Positions 50,101 to 60,755 of a stretch of DNA of 64,000 nt are shown here, piece after piece. The stretch comes from Planococcus citri (lineage: Eukaryota; Arthropoda; Insecta; Hemiptera; Pseudococcidae): NCBI RefSeq assembly GCF_950023065.1, contig NC_088678.1:11088580-11152579 (forward strand), given 5' to 3'. The first letter of the stretch is position 1. The number at the start of each line of letters is the position of its first letter. Position numbers and translations under genes: made by a program. The notes below the pieces were generated by a model, which worked only from the letters and a program-made list of their open reading frames with translations, did not search any database and was not told the origin of the DNA.

Positions 50101-51986
50101 TGTTCCACCCAGGGCTGGCACTTTTTCATTTTCTCGCCCAGTGCAAACTCTAAATGTTCATAATTTGGTGAAAAGTGTGACTCACTTTTGTAGGGGGGGG
50201 GGGGGTAAACAAAAAGCACAAAAATCTTGTCGATGATTAGCTGTGATGAAAGGAAAGGAGGTGAGATTGCAGCAGTACCACTGCGTTTTTTATACAAACA
50301 CCTGAGCATGGAAAGAAAACTGAAAATGTTTCTATTGTTTTGATTTTTCAAATTCTGATATGGATTGAACAAAATTTTGAATTGAATTCAGAATTTCTTT
50401 TGAGCTGAAAAAAATCGATTGATCCCTTAATTTTTAATGAATTTTCAGAAGATCTAAAAATGATCAGGTTTTTAATCAACTGTTTTTTTTGTTTTTTTTT
50501 ATGAAGTTTTTTACACTTTGGAATTTATTTAATACAAAATGTTGAAAATGTAGCTTCAAACTCCCCATCTTCCGAAATTGTTTGTTGAGATCGGCCCAAT
50601 TTTTTCACAACTTTCTCAAGTATGCATGAGGGACGTTTCAAAAATATAAAAAATTACATAATACATTAGATTTCATTCAACAAGTTTTTCCAAGTTCGAA
50701 AAAATTCAATAGGCAGGAACTCAGGTTCAATTTTCAACAAGAATTGAATGATTTTTAAAAGAAGAGAATGATGAAAACTGGAACTCCGAAAAAATATTGT
50801 GAGCTACCTACAACTACGTAATCAAAAAAGTATAATTCGAATCATCATATCAGTTTTGGCCTTTTTTTGGGGGGAGGGGTTTGTATAAAAACTTGTGTAT
50901 TTTTTTTTACACAAAGGACCTCATTTTCTGAGTAACCTCCTACAACTTTCGTCGCCAATTTTTCATAAAAATTCAGGATATTATTTTTCTTTTTACTTAC
51001 TACTTCTTTACATGACAGAGTGGTCAGCTATGCAATCTATGCAACAGAAATGAAACTTCCATTTTTTTTTTCAAATTGAAATTTCAATTTGAGGGGCGAA
51101 TTTTGATTTTTTTTGAAATTTTTATGCAAAAAATGGGGTTATTTTTGGAAATGTTTTGCTATATTTTTTTAAAAATTGAAATGTTTTTTAAATTTGAGGG
51201 ATTTTGATTTGATTTGTATACAAAAAATAGGTTTACTTTTTGAAATTTTCGCCCGGTGCGTTGCACCGGGTGAAAATCTTCGCCCAGTGCAAGCGCCTGC
51301 TTGCACATGGACTTCCGCCGGCCCTGGTTCCACCAATTAAAAAATGGTTCCAAATGGTTCCAGGTGCAAAAAATTGGCAAAAAATTGAAAATTTGTAAAA
51401 ATTCCCCTTTACCTCGCTTATTTTGCATGAAAAACATGAATTCTTATTTCACTTTGGTAAAAAAAAACAAAGTTTCAATGATGAGAGGACCAAAAAGAAC
51501 CGATTCCTGAAAAGGGTTCTGATGGTTCTTCTTATTTGAAACTTGTTCTGGTTCTTGTTCTGGTTGTTCTTTCCTTAGTTTCCTTAAAAAACTCAATCGG
51601 TTCTAAATGGTTCTAAATTGTTTCAAAATCATTTTATATGGTTGTTCTTTCGGTACTTCTCTTTTCCAAATTTTGAAACGGTTCTGATGGTTCTGGGTCC
51701 CGTTTCAATTGACCTAAAAAAGCGGTTGTGGTGGTTCCAAACGGTTGTGGTTCCAAACGGTTCTCAACACTGGTATAAGTAGATAATGACGAAGTAGATA
51801 CCATTAGTCCATTATCTACCAGACCAGAATTAATCGATTCCAGTAATAATTTCTGACAAAATATCATTATAAAAAACATAAGTAGATATCGTTACTATAG
51901 GTACTCACCAAATTGAAGTAAAGCAACACATGAGCAACATGTAGAAGAGATTTTCCGCAACAAGCTGTTTTCATTACACAAGCCAT
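44185..51986 (-). CDS. Four-pass membrane protein, subfamily B, copy B3 (complete)
   Basis: Five exons: 51986-51909, 48208-48118, 48002-47908, 47776-47482 and 44387-44185, phases 0, 1, 0, 1, open for 253 codons. The start and Cys-Cys-Gly-Lys motif match B1 and B2. TM1 is at about 12-30, TM2 at 66-87, TM3 at 93-115 and TM4 at 175-200. Exon 2 has an extra seven codons rich in Ser and Thr. The TM3-TM4 loop is short (about 60 residues), basic rather than acidic, and lacks the repeat units, so B3 is the most diverged B copy. The tail is short, with Pro/Tyr pairs and an ending of Val-Ser-Gly-Val-Arg-Tyr-Asn. Intron 1 (3.7 kb) holds a near-perfect palindrome and two nested hAT elements, and intron 4 the AT-rich array. 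The function is unknown. Confidence 0.77.
45000..46840. repeat. Degenerate AT-rich minisatellite-like array in B3 intron 4
   Basis: The units are of the same type as in B1 and B2 intron 4, and extended blocks align in order (for example TTCTACAATTTATACTTCAAA near 45577 and TCTATAATTTATACTTC near 36850). It is non-coding. Confidence 0.62.
48335..49714. mobile_element. Near-perfect 1.4-kb palindromic element, GGGTCATTCC family
   Basis: It starts GGGTCATTCCACGTCAATT and ends with the complement, with a perfect ATGA duplication on each side (48331-48334, 49715-49718). Arms of roughly 650 bases match with only scattered differences, and the centre is near 49025. The termini are those of the elements at 26074 and 52890, but the interior differs. 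It encodes no protein. It lies in intron 1 of B3. Confidence 0.88.
50110..51326. mobile_element. hAT-like element (nested)
   Basis: The ends CAGGGCTGGC and the complement of CAGGGCCGGC are flanked by a perfect 8-bp duplication, GTTCCACC (50102-50109, 51327-51334). The target duplication lies within the GGTTCC-rich outer element, so the order of insertion is clear. The word TCGCCCAGTGCAA occurs near both ends. No transposase is seen. Confidence 0.85.
51252..51270. other. GC-rich perfect hairpin near the end of the nested hAT element
   Basis: CCCGGTGC, a 3-base loop, then GCACCGGG: an 8-bp perfect stem in an otherwise AT-rich element. It sits within 80 bases of the right terminus, where hAT-type elements often have subterminal sites. 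Confidence 0.6.
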
Positions 51987-52319
51987 TCCGATTCGAATTC
52001 GAATTTCCAATTTACCGATAGCAGCACCCAAACAAAGGAATTCCAAAAAAATGCGAACGTTAGACTGGTAATGGTAAGCCCAAGGTACTTATGTAACTTA
52101 ATTAAAACTTTCTCACTTTTTGTTAAATAACGAACTAAGTTAAGAACTTTAAAAATGCTTTCACGTTTACTATACTTTTGAAGTGTTCAGATCAGGATGA
52201 ACGACGAGAATGAGGCGAGGCGACTGACGAGTAACGAGATAACTGAGATAACGTATCAAGAACAGTGCATGAAGGACTCGATCAGACCTACAAGTTAGAA
52301 CTTGTACAACGACGAGAGA

Positions 52320-52365
52320 CGATAGTTGACTGATAATCAGGTGAGGTGGGGTATTTTTATCAGTG
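52320..52365 (-). promoter_or_regulatory. Core promoter of B3
   Basis: On the minus strand, GATAAAAATA (52361-52352) precedes TCAGTCAACTATCG (initiator adenine near 52331) by about 21-30 bases, the same arrangement as in B1 and B2. The leader to the start codon is about 345 bases. Confidence 0.55.
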
Positions 52366-52889
52366 TAGGTACCTACAGGTAGTACAATATTTTGTTGCAG
52401 TAGGGGGTGATTCATTTAATTAGGTACCTCGTTGTCGTAGCTCCCTTCATTCATATTTTTTGAGAGGGTGCAGTAATTAATTAATCTTCTCACAATTAAC
52501 CATTACCTATAAGAAGAAAATGACCTTCAAGAGCTGAAAGACAATTTTTTAGGGTAGAAAAGGCCGAAAAATTGAATGAAAGTAGTTCATAGCTCCTCAA
52601 AGGTCATTCGAAAATTAAATTGCAGCTGGATGGTCATTTCATATGCCAAATCGCGACTGATTTTTGCACGAGGGGTCTTCGATTTTTTTCAAAATCAGAT
52701 CATGTGTAGAGAGAGGTCATCAAACGATGACGAATGACGCAAACAGAATATTTTTTCGATTTTTTTTTTGGCGGAGCTGTGCAGAGGTTTCAAAGTTTTT
52801 CAAAATGGCCAAAAATGGAAAAATTTCAGTTGCAAATTGCTCCGGTTATGCGTGGTATAGAATTTTGAATGATATCAAAATCAGTGTTG
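52366..52889. other. Spacer upstream of B3
   Basis: The first part resembles the B2 upstream region near 39545-39600. The end, near GATATCAAAATCAGTGTTG, resembles the interior of the palindrome at 48335, so an older relative of it may have been present before the next element inserted. No gene is seen. Confidence 0.4.
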
Positions 52890-54483
52890 TGGTCATTCCA
52901 TGTCAATTTGACCAAAAAAATTCGATTTTGAAAGTCATGTCTGATGTCTTTTGATTTTGCTCAATTTTTTTTTACAATATCTACCCACCCAGTAAGTAAG
53001 AAACCCGCAATCAGTTTGGTACCAGTCCCCTCAGGGGGTGGGTTGGAGGGCTTCCATTATTTTCACATTGTCTCGAGGTACTCAACTTCAGCAGCGCATT
53101 CCTCCAAAACTATGATACTTTGATCAAAACTGATTTCACAGTTCGAAAGGGTATTGGATTTTGAACTTTTTAAGAATTTTGAAAATTTCAAAAGTTGAAA
53201 GTTGAACTTTCAAATTGAAAGTTCAAATTTTGAAATGGCGCTGTGAGTGGGAGCTACCATTTAAAATTCTGAAAAAATTTCCATAAGATGAACTTTTTGA
53301 TACTTTTTCGAAATATTCAAGTTTCGAGATGGGATCTCTAAATGGAGGGGGAGCACCCTCACCCCTGATTTTGGGCAAAACTTTTGAAAAAAATATGGGG
53401 CATGTGATGTATCGAATTACATGTTTTTGGTAACGCTGAACACGAATATGACGTTAGATTTTCGATTGGGCCCCATCCACGGCCCTCAGCACCTCCCTAA
53501 ATGGGGTAAAAGTTCAAAATGTGTTTTTTTTCGTACGACACGTCAAATAGTGTGTTTTTGGTGACGCTGAACACGAATATAACGTCAGATTTTTAGTTGG
53601 ACCCGATCTTCGGCCTCTAACAAAATTTTTGGACTTTTACTAATTGGGGGAAGTTCTGGGAGGCACAGGTGAGGTCAATTTGAAAAACTAAGGCTATATT
53701 CGTGTTCAGAGATATCGAAAACATATCTACTATTTCATGTATCACACGATTGAAACCATTTTTTTTTTTTAGGTTACCCCCTTGGAGAGATGCTGGGGCC
53801 GTGGATGGGTCCAATCAAAAATCTGACGTCATATGCGTATTCAGCGTCCCCAAAAAGATACTATTTGATGTGTCGCACGAAAAAAAACTTTGTTTAGAAC
53901 TTTTACCCCATTTGGGGAGGTGCTGGGGGCCGTGGATGGGGCCCAATCGAAAATCTAACGTCATATTCGTGTTCAGTGTTACCAAAAACATGCAATTCGA
54001 TATATCACATGCCCCATATTTTTTTCAAAAGTTTTGCCCAAAATCGGGGGTGGGGGTGCTCTCTTTCCATTAAGAGATCCCATCTCGAAACTTGAATATT
54101 TCAAAATAGCATCAAAAGGTTCATCTTATGGAGATTTTTTCAGAAATTTAAATAGTAGCTCCCACTCACAGCGCCATTTCAAAATTCGAACTTTCAACTT
54201 TTGAAATTTTCAAAATGCTTAAAAAGTTCAAAATTCAATACCCTTTCGAACTGTTAAATCAGTTTTGATAAATGTATCATAGTTTTGGAGGAATGCGCTG
54301 CTGAAGTTGAGTACCTCGAGACAATGTGAAAATAATGGAGGCCCCCACCCACCCCTTGAGGGGGCTGGGACCAAACTGATTGCTGGTTTCTTACTTACTG
54401 GGTGGGTAGATATGGTAAAAAAAATTGAGCGAAATCTAAAGACATGACTCAAAAACGTTGGTCGAATTGACATGGAATGACCC
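52890..54483. mobile_element. Foldback element, GGGTCATTCC family, copy with internal repeats
   Basis: The left end is GGTCATTCCATGTC and the right end the complement of GGGTCATTCCATGTC. Left and right arms of about 500 bases mirror each other (ATCTACCCACCCAGTAAG block). Between them is a repeated unit with GTGTTCAGCG and GGGGCCGTGGATGGG-like sequence. No clear target duplication is seen; the left end seems to have lost its first base. The 123-codon open frame at 53702 is repeat-derived. Confidence 0.75.
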
Positions 54484-56850
54484 TTTGGCGAGTAAAAATT
54501 CTGAAAAAATTCTTAGTTTTAGTCTTTTAGTCCTTTTTACGTCGTAGAATAACATATCAAAAAATTGAACTGGTGTTTTTTTTGTTCATTTTAGAGAAAA
54601 AAAAATACAAGTTTTACACCTTATTGCAAAAATACTATCAGAGAAACCTAAAAAATGAAAATTTTTGCATTTTGAGACATTGTATGTACCAATGTGTAGA
54701 GGTGTAGACGAACATGTAAAAAAAATCTCCCTTCCCCCCCACATTTGTCAACGAATTGACGAGAAATACCATTTTTTGTGCCATAATTTTGAGACTGAAA
54801 CATTATTGATAAAATTTCGCCACCGTTTTGAACAAAACTATAGGAACCTAAAAAATATATTTTCGTACTTTTGAAATATTTCACCATTATGTAGACGGAC
54901 ATGAGAAAAAATCTCCCCTCCTCCCTCTCCAATTTGTCAATGAATTTACCTACGATAAATTCTATTTTTCTGGCTATGATTTTGCAAATGTGGGAAAATG
55001 TGGTCAAGAACACAAAACACGGATTAAGTATAGATCATTAATTAGAGGATGAAGTACCCGAAACAAAGAATAAAAAAAAATAAAAATGTAAGGAAAACAT
55101 GAAATTGAAATTTTTTTTGAATGGATTTTTATATTTCCCAAATTTTCCCCGTATTTTGCATTTTTGACCGATTTTCCCATTTTTCCCCTTTTTCCCACGC
55201 GTCCATTTTTCACCTCGAAATCTCCCACGATATGAAGAATTTGAATTTCCTACGATATTCGAATACTGATGACTTAAATCTCATATCTGATCTTTGTAAG
55301 ATTCAGGGTGTTATTTTAGGTAGGTGGAAGGAAGAGGGAGAAGTTTTATCAAGTTTTGAAGTGTTCAGTGATTTTTTTTACTCAAGTTGTAGGATGTCTC
55401 ATTTCGAGGTTTCGAGTTTAGTTTCTAGAAAATCAATTTGTGATTACTGATTATGAGTGAAAGAAAGACACGTGAATACAAAATAGAACTATGCTTTTGT
55501 GTGGGAGATTTATTCAACTGACGTGTCTGCAAAATAATTAATGATGGATTGATGGTCCTATGTATTCCTTGAAATTCCTTCAGACTTTATTCTTCAGCGC
55601 GGCGTAGAGTTTCGAGCCCTTTCTCTTATCTATATTAATATCACTTTTATTCTTCAGAATATTTGTAAGAAGTCTGTGGGTATGGTTTTTGAAAAGTGGC
55701 AGACTTGTGACTTGGTGAAAATAAAATCAAGTTGGAGAATATTGTGAATTAGGTAGTTTTACAAAAAAATGAATAAGTTATTGTTATACTGTACTTATAT
55801 ATCAGTTTGAAAGATTCGAGTGAAAGATTCGAGGAAATTGTGACAATGGAGTGAAGTTCATTGAACTGGAGCCTATAGGAATGTGATTTTAATTTGGAAA
55901 TATTGAAAAAATCAGCACACGAGTTTGATCGTATTAACTTTATGAAAAATGATTGCGATTTTTAATCCAGAAAAATTTATAATGTTAATGATTTATTGCA
56001 TAGTGAAATTTTGCTAGAAATAATGATATTTTATTGTCTGGATAGTCATGAAAAAAAGGCCAAAATATCTCAAAAATTGATCATGATTAGATTAGGGTTC
56101 TGAAATATTGGTACCTAATAGGTTATTATGATTGTACCTAAATGAAAAATTGAAAATTGTTACGAAATCGTACTTATAAACCCGAAAACTCCACGCAGAC
56201 CAAATTTTCTGGTCCCAAAGTTCTTCTTTGAATTTCACAGAAAAGCTGTTTGAAAAAAAATTCAAAAAGATTCACACAGTCACAGTTTTTTTGACAAGGT
56301 ATCGTCCCTGTGCCTACTTCTGATCATTCGACTCGAAAAAACTCCGATTCTTACCTGAAATTCTGGTCTCGGGGGTCTTAGGAGATTATTTCCTTTCGAT
56401 CTAGTTCCATTTCGTTCAAATCGTAAGTACATGCAGTTAAATGATGATATGATGAAATAAATTATAAAATTACTTAATTGCGCTTATAGATATATTTAAA
56501 CAAGTAAAATTAATTATTAATCTAAACAAAACGTGGCCTTAGAGGAAATATTTGATTATAGTAAATATACTTATACTTAACTACTTCGTACTTCACGTTG
56601 GTGAAAATTTATATAAACTATTTAAATGAATATAGGTAATCGAATAAAAATAGGTAATAACAATAAAACTTAGCTTAAAATTTTTCAAAAGGATACAAAG
56701 AGGAGCAATTTCCACTAGCTACATAGGTACTTTGAGATAATTGTTCAAAATAGCAGATATGATACACGAGGCTGTCTTAAAGAATTATCTCAAAATACTT
56801 GGGGATGGAAATCAGTTTTCTTTGTGTTAGTGTATTTTAGATGCACTCAC
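54484..56850. other. Spacer, mostly unassigned, with one tandem duplication
   Basis: A unit of about 189 bp occurs twice (about 54660-54820 and 54845-55000), each with AAAAATCTCCCTTCC or similar and a TTTGTCAACGAATT-like block. A possible minus-strand splice donor (TTTCAG followed by GTAAGAATCGG, near 56356) ends an open stretch of about 24 codons, but I found no good acceptor. Nothing else is recognised. Confidence 0.4.
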
Positions 56851-57062
56851 CGCCTGTATACTTAGTTTTTGTAACGGTACCGTTTTTATTATACAGGCAT
56901 CCTTTAACCTCGTTATTTGCATCTCGGCAAATTAAAATGTTTTTTTTACTTGTTTGATTATCTGAGAATCTTATCCGTTTTTCTTCACATTCGCCTGTAA
57001 TTCCAATAAAGAAATGGGTTTCACAAAGTCCATCAAGGTTGGGGTTGTCGCAAACGTTTGCT
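56851..57062 (-). CDS. Exon of a cysteine-rich, possibly secreted protein
   Basis: An open exon of 212 bases lies between a strong acceptor (TTGTTTTACAG) and a strong donor (GTGAGTGC). It encodes about 70 residues in the only continuously open frame, starting at the third base of a codon and ending after the first. Five cysteines are spaced 8, 11, 19 and 9 residues apart, mixed with charged and Asn-rich sequence and an Asn-Gly-Thr sequon. There is no membrane helix. This suggests one disulfide-rich domain of an extracellular protein, but the pattern does not match the chitin-binding peritrophin spacing. Upstream and downstream exons were not found; a foldback element lies 83 bases upstream, in the preceding intron. 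I do not recognise the family. Confidence 0.5.
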
Positions 57063-57145
57063 CTGTAAAACAACACATATGGGGTATTTGTAGTGTTTGT
57101 ATCAATTGTTCACCCAGTGATATTGATCGAAAGCGAAAATATATA

Positions 57146-59834
57146 GTCCGGCATATGACAATAGGAGTAATTGCACCCCCCCCCCCCGCCGATCATCCGG
57201 GACAACTTTTTTCTTGAAGGGGACATCCTAAGGAACATTTTAAAGCAAAGTTGCCAAAAAAAAAAGTTGGCCTTACTTACAAAATGGCGGCCATTTTGAT
57301 TGACAGGTCAGCCGAAATCGCAGATTTTGCGTTTTAACATAGGACTTGCACGAACTTTTTCAAACTTTACAAAAGTAGATCGAAAGATCATGCACAAATT
57401 TATCACCTGTCAAAATTTCAAGTGCTAAAGTGCGTTTTTCGATTTTTGGTGAATTTTTGAAAATCGAATTTAGGCCAAAAATGAGGGAATAAATCAAAAT
57501 CTTACCAAATTGACCAAAAAAGCTGAAATTTGGGATATACCCTATTTTCGACATGCCAAATCGATTGGAAACGGTTTCAACCCGTTTTGAGCAGTTCTGG
57601 AGCCTCCAGCAGATTTTTGAAACTCGAAATTCCCACAAAATTCCATCAAATTGGAGTTGTAAAGCTAACATTTATTCTAAAAACTAATTTCAATACGCTA
57701 CGAAGTACTGCAGGTGAATTTCAAGTCGTTTTGGAGCCTCCAGCGACTTTTTGAAAATTCATGAAACCTCCAGCAGATTTTTGAAACTTGAAATTTTCAC
57801 AAAATTTCATCAAAATGGAGATGGAAAGCTGACATTTACTCTACACTCCAATTTTAACACCCTCTGAAGACGACTTCAGGTGGGTTCAAGTCATTTTAGA
57901 GCCTCCAACGACTTTTTTGAAAATTACTGGAGCCTCCAGTAGATTTTTGAAAATTGAAATTTCCCCAAAATTTTATCAAACCAAGATGGAGAGTCGAAAT
58001 TCATTCTGCAAACTAATTTCAATACGCTACGAAGTTGACTGTTGGTGGATTTCAAGTCGTTTTGGAGCCTCCAGCAACTTTTTGAAAGGTTGTAAGTATG
58101 ACTTTTTTTTGGAAAATTGAAATTACCTAAAAGTAGCTGAAAGCTTCAAAACCATTTGAAACAACCATGTAGTCTGCGAAGGAAATTTCAGCTTCCCAAC
58201 TCCATTTGGTAAATTAATGTTGGAAAAATTTAAAGTTTCAAAAATCTACTGGAGGCTCCAGTAATTTTCAAAAAAGTCGCTGGAGGCTCTAAAATGACTT
58301 GAACCCACTTGAAGTCGTATTCATAGGGTGTTAAAATTGGAGTGTACAGTAAATTTCAGCTTTCCATCTCCATTTGATGAAATTTTGTGAAAATTTCAAG
58401 TTTCAAAAATCTGCTGGAGGTTTCAGGAATTTTCAAAAAGTCGCTGGAGGCTCCAAAACGACTTGAAATTCTCCTGCAGTACTTCGTAGCGTATTGAAAT
58501 TAGTTTTTAGAATAAATGTTAGCTTTACAACTCCAATGTGATGGAATTTTGTGGGAATTTCGAGTTTCAAAAATCTGCTGGAGGCTCCAGAACTGCTCAA
58601 AACGGGTTGAAACCGTTTCCAATCGATTTGGCATGTTGAAAGTAGGGTATATCCAAAATTTCAGCTTTTTTGGTCAATTGGAAACTGTTTCAACCCGTTT
58701 TGAGCAGTTCTGGAGCCTCCAGCAGATTTTTGAAACTCAAAATTCCCACAAAATTCTACCAAATGGAGATGGAAAGCCGAAATTCATTCTGCAAACTAAT
58801 TTCAATACGCTACGAAGTCGACTGCTGGTGACTTTCAAGTCGTTTTGGAGCCTCCAGCGACTTTTTGAGAGGTCGTATGGTGTTTTTTGGAAAATTAAAA
58901 TTTCCAAAAAGTAGCTGGAAGCTTTAAAATCATTTGAAACCACCATGTAATCGACTTCATATCGCATTGAAATTAGTTTGCAAAGTAAATTTCAGCTTGC
59001 CAACTCCATTTGTTGAAATGTTGCGGGAATTTCAAGTTTCAAAAATCTACTGGAGACCCTAGTAATTTTCAAAAAGTCGCTGTAGTCTGCAAAATTATTT
59101 GAACCCACCTGAAGTCGTCTTCAGAGGGTGTTAAAATTGGAGTGTAGAGTAAATTTCAGCTTTCCATCTCCATCTGATGAAATTTTGTGAAAATTTAAAG
59201 TTTCAAAAATCTGCTGGAGGCTTCAGGAATTTTCAAAAAGTCGCTGGAAGCTCCAAGACGACTTGAAATTCTCCTGCAGTACTTCGTAGCGTATTGAAAT
59301 TAGTTTTTAGAATAAATGTTAGCTTTACAACTCCAATTTGATGGAATTTTGTGGGAATTTCGAGTTTCAAAAACCTGCTGGAGGCTCCAGAACTGCTCAA
59401 AACGGGTTGAAACCGTTTCCAATCGATTTGGCATGTCGAAAATAGGGTATATCCCAAATTTCAGCTTTTTTGGTCAATTTGGTAAGATTTTGATTTTTTC
59501 TCTCATTTTTGGCCTAAATTCGATTTTCAAAAATTCACCAAAAGTAGAAAAACGCACTTTAGCACTTGAAATTTTGACCGGTGATGAATTTTTGCATGAT
59601 CTTTCGATCTACTTTTGTAAAGTTTGAAAAATTTCGTGCAAGTCCTACGTTAAATCGCAAAATCTGCGATTTCGGCTGACCTGTCAATCAAAATGGCCGC
59701 CATTTTGTAAGTAAGGCCAACTTTTTTTTGGGCAAGTTTGCTTTAAAATGTTCCTTAGGGTGTCCCGTTTAAGTAAAAAGTTGTCCCGGAGGATCGGCGG
59801 GGGGGGCGATTACTCCTATTGTCATATGCCGGAC
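57146..59834. mobile_element. Foldback DNA transposon, subfamily I, copy 4 (enlarged)
   Basis: The element is 2689 bp with termini GTCCGGCATATGACAATAGG and the complement; TA flanks the left and TG (probably mutated) the right. It is about 640 bases longer than copies 2 and 3 because the interior has an extra block: around 58660-58740 right-arm sequence runs directly into left-arm sequence. This suggests a partial duplication or two copies recombined. It is non-coding. Confidence 0.85.
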
Positions 59835-60236
59835 TGATAAGCCCAGAAAAATTATTAGAATTCATTATGTATCAAAAACGCATATCATCAGAAATCATCT
59901 AATTAATTTGGGACCCCCACCTCAGAAAATTAATTTGAAATCTACACGAAAAAATTTCGAACTAGAATCAATAGCCAGACAGTTTATTCTAAGTTGTAAT
60001 AAAAATTGCACTCGAAATCATCGCAAAAAAAAATTCTTTGTAATTACTCAAAAACAATAGTTGAAATTCAACGATGGAGAAACAAATTTTAAATCAGTTT
60101 GAAATCGCGAAGATCGAATTTGAAAAATGAAATTTCAAGTCACCGATGGAAAATTTATCTTGAAAATTGTCGAGAAATTTATTAAAAATTACTCGCTGAA
60201 TTTGTCATGAATTTGTCAGCGGAACGTTTCCATTTT
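59835..60236. other. Unassigned AT-rich sequence
   Basis: There is no conserved open frame, splice-site pair or repeat boundary that I can support. It is the flank of the foldback insertion, so if the Cys-rich gene continues upstream, this could be intron. Confidence 0.35.
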
Positions 60237-60362
60237 TTAGTGCGATTTTCGCGTTCAATTCGCATTCGAATAGAATACGAAATTAGAGGAATGTTTTTAC
60301 AGGATTTTTATGCGATTTTCGCATTCTATTCGACCGCGAATTGAAAGCGAAAATCGCACTAA
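60237..60362. mobile_element. Small hairpin element, MITE-like
   Basis: TTAGTGCGATTTTCGC followed by TTCAATTCGC forms an imperfect inverted repeat of about 45 bp with the complement at the other end. The whole is 126 bp and would fold into a long hairpin. The flanks show no certain target duplication, so the class is undecided. Confidence 0.6.
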
Positions 60363-60755
60363 CATAAATTTTCATCAAAAATAAAGAATTAGAATATGTA
60401 TTCTTGGATAAGTATAGTACAAAAAATTTAGTTAAAAGGGAAAATGATACACGCTCCTTAGTCAAGCGCGTGGGTCAGAATTTTCCCACTAGAACGCCGT
60501 GAGAAAAAAAATCTGAGCGCTGGGGTAGCGATTTGTGAGAATTTTAAAATTCAAAATTTACTGCTGAAGCTGAAGCTGAACTAAAACTGCCAGCTAAAAT
60601 TTCAATGATATGGTACTTGGGCCAAGAGCTATCTACCTGCACTGAGACCACTTTCCATCATCCATCCAAATCCCTGAAGAACACTTCACGAGGTTCCTAG
60701 TAAGACAGAAGCCCTGCCCACGTAGAAAAAACTTACAGAGGGCACTGGTAATTCA

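Larger units (their letters stand above)
49855..51772. mobile_element. hAT-like element (outer)
   Basis: The ends CAGTGTTGAGAACCGTTTGG and the complement are flanked by a perfect 8-bp duplication, GTATAAGT (49847-49854, 51773-51780). This target length and the CAGTGTTG start fit hAT. The interior is full of GGTTCT and GGTTCC words. Without the nested element it is about 693 bp, so it is non-autonomous. It lies in intron 1 of B3. Confidence 0.87.

Noticed and set aside
2308..51986. A firm assignment of the six-gene family to LAPTM4, tetraspanin or MARVEL proteins
   Set aside because: The four helices fit several families, but the tetraspanin Cys-Cys-Gly in the large loop is absent, the LAPTM PPxY motif is not clear, and no diagnostic residue could be confirmed by eye.
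53702..54073. A 123-codon open frame on the plus strand
   Set aside because: It runs through repeated units of a foldback element, has no splice or family support, and the matching units at 26640-27060 do not keep the frame.
54648..55013. A 121-codon minus-strand open frame
   Set aside because: It spans two copies of a diverged 189-bp duplication; no splice sites, motif or conservation supports it.
57360..57671. Open frames of about 100 codons in the foldback elements (also at 59316, 58516, 17049, 7535)
   Set aside because: They recur only because the elements recur, occur on both strands of the inverted arms, and resemble no transposase. They are frames through non-coding repeats.
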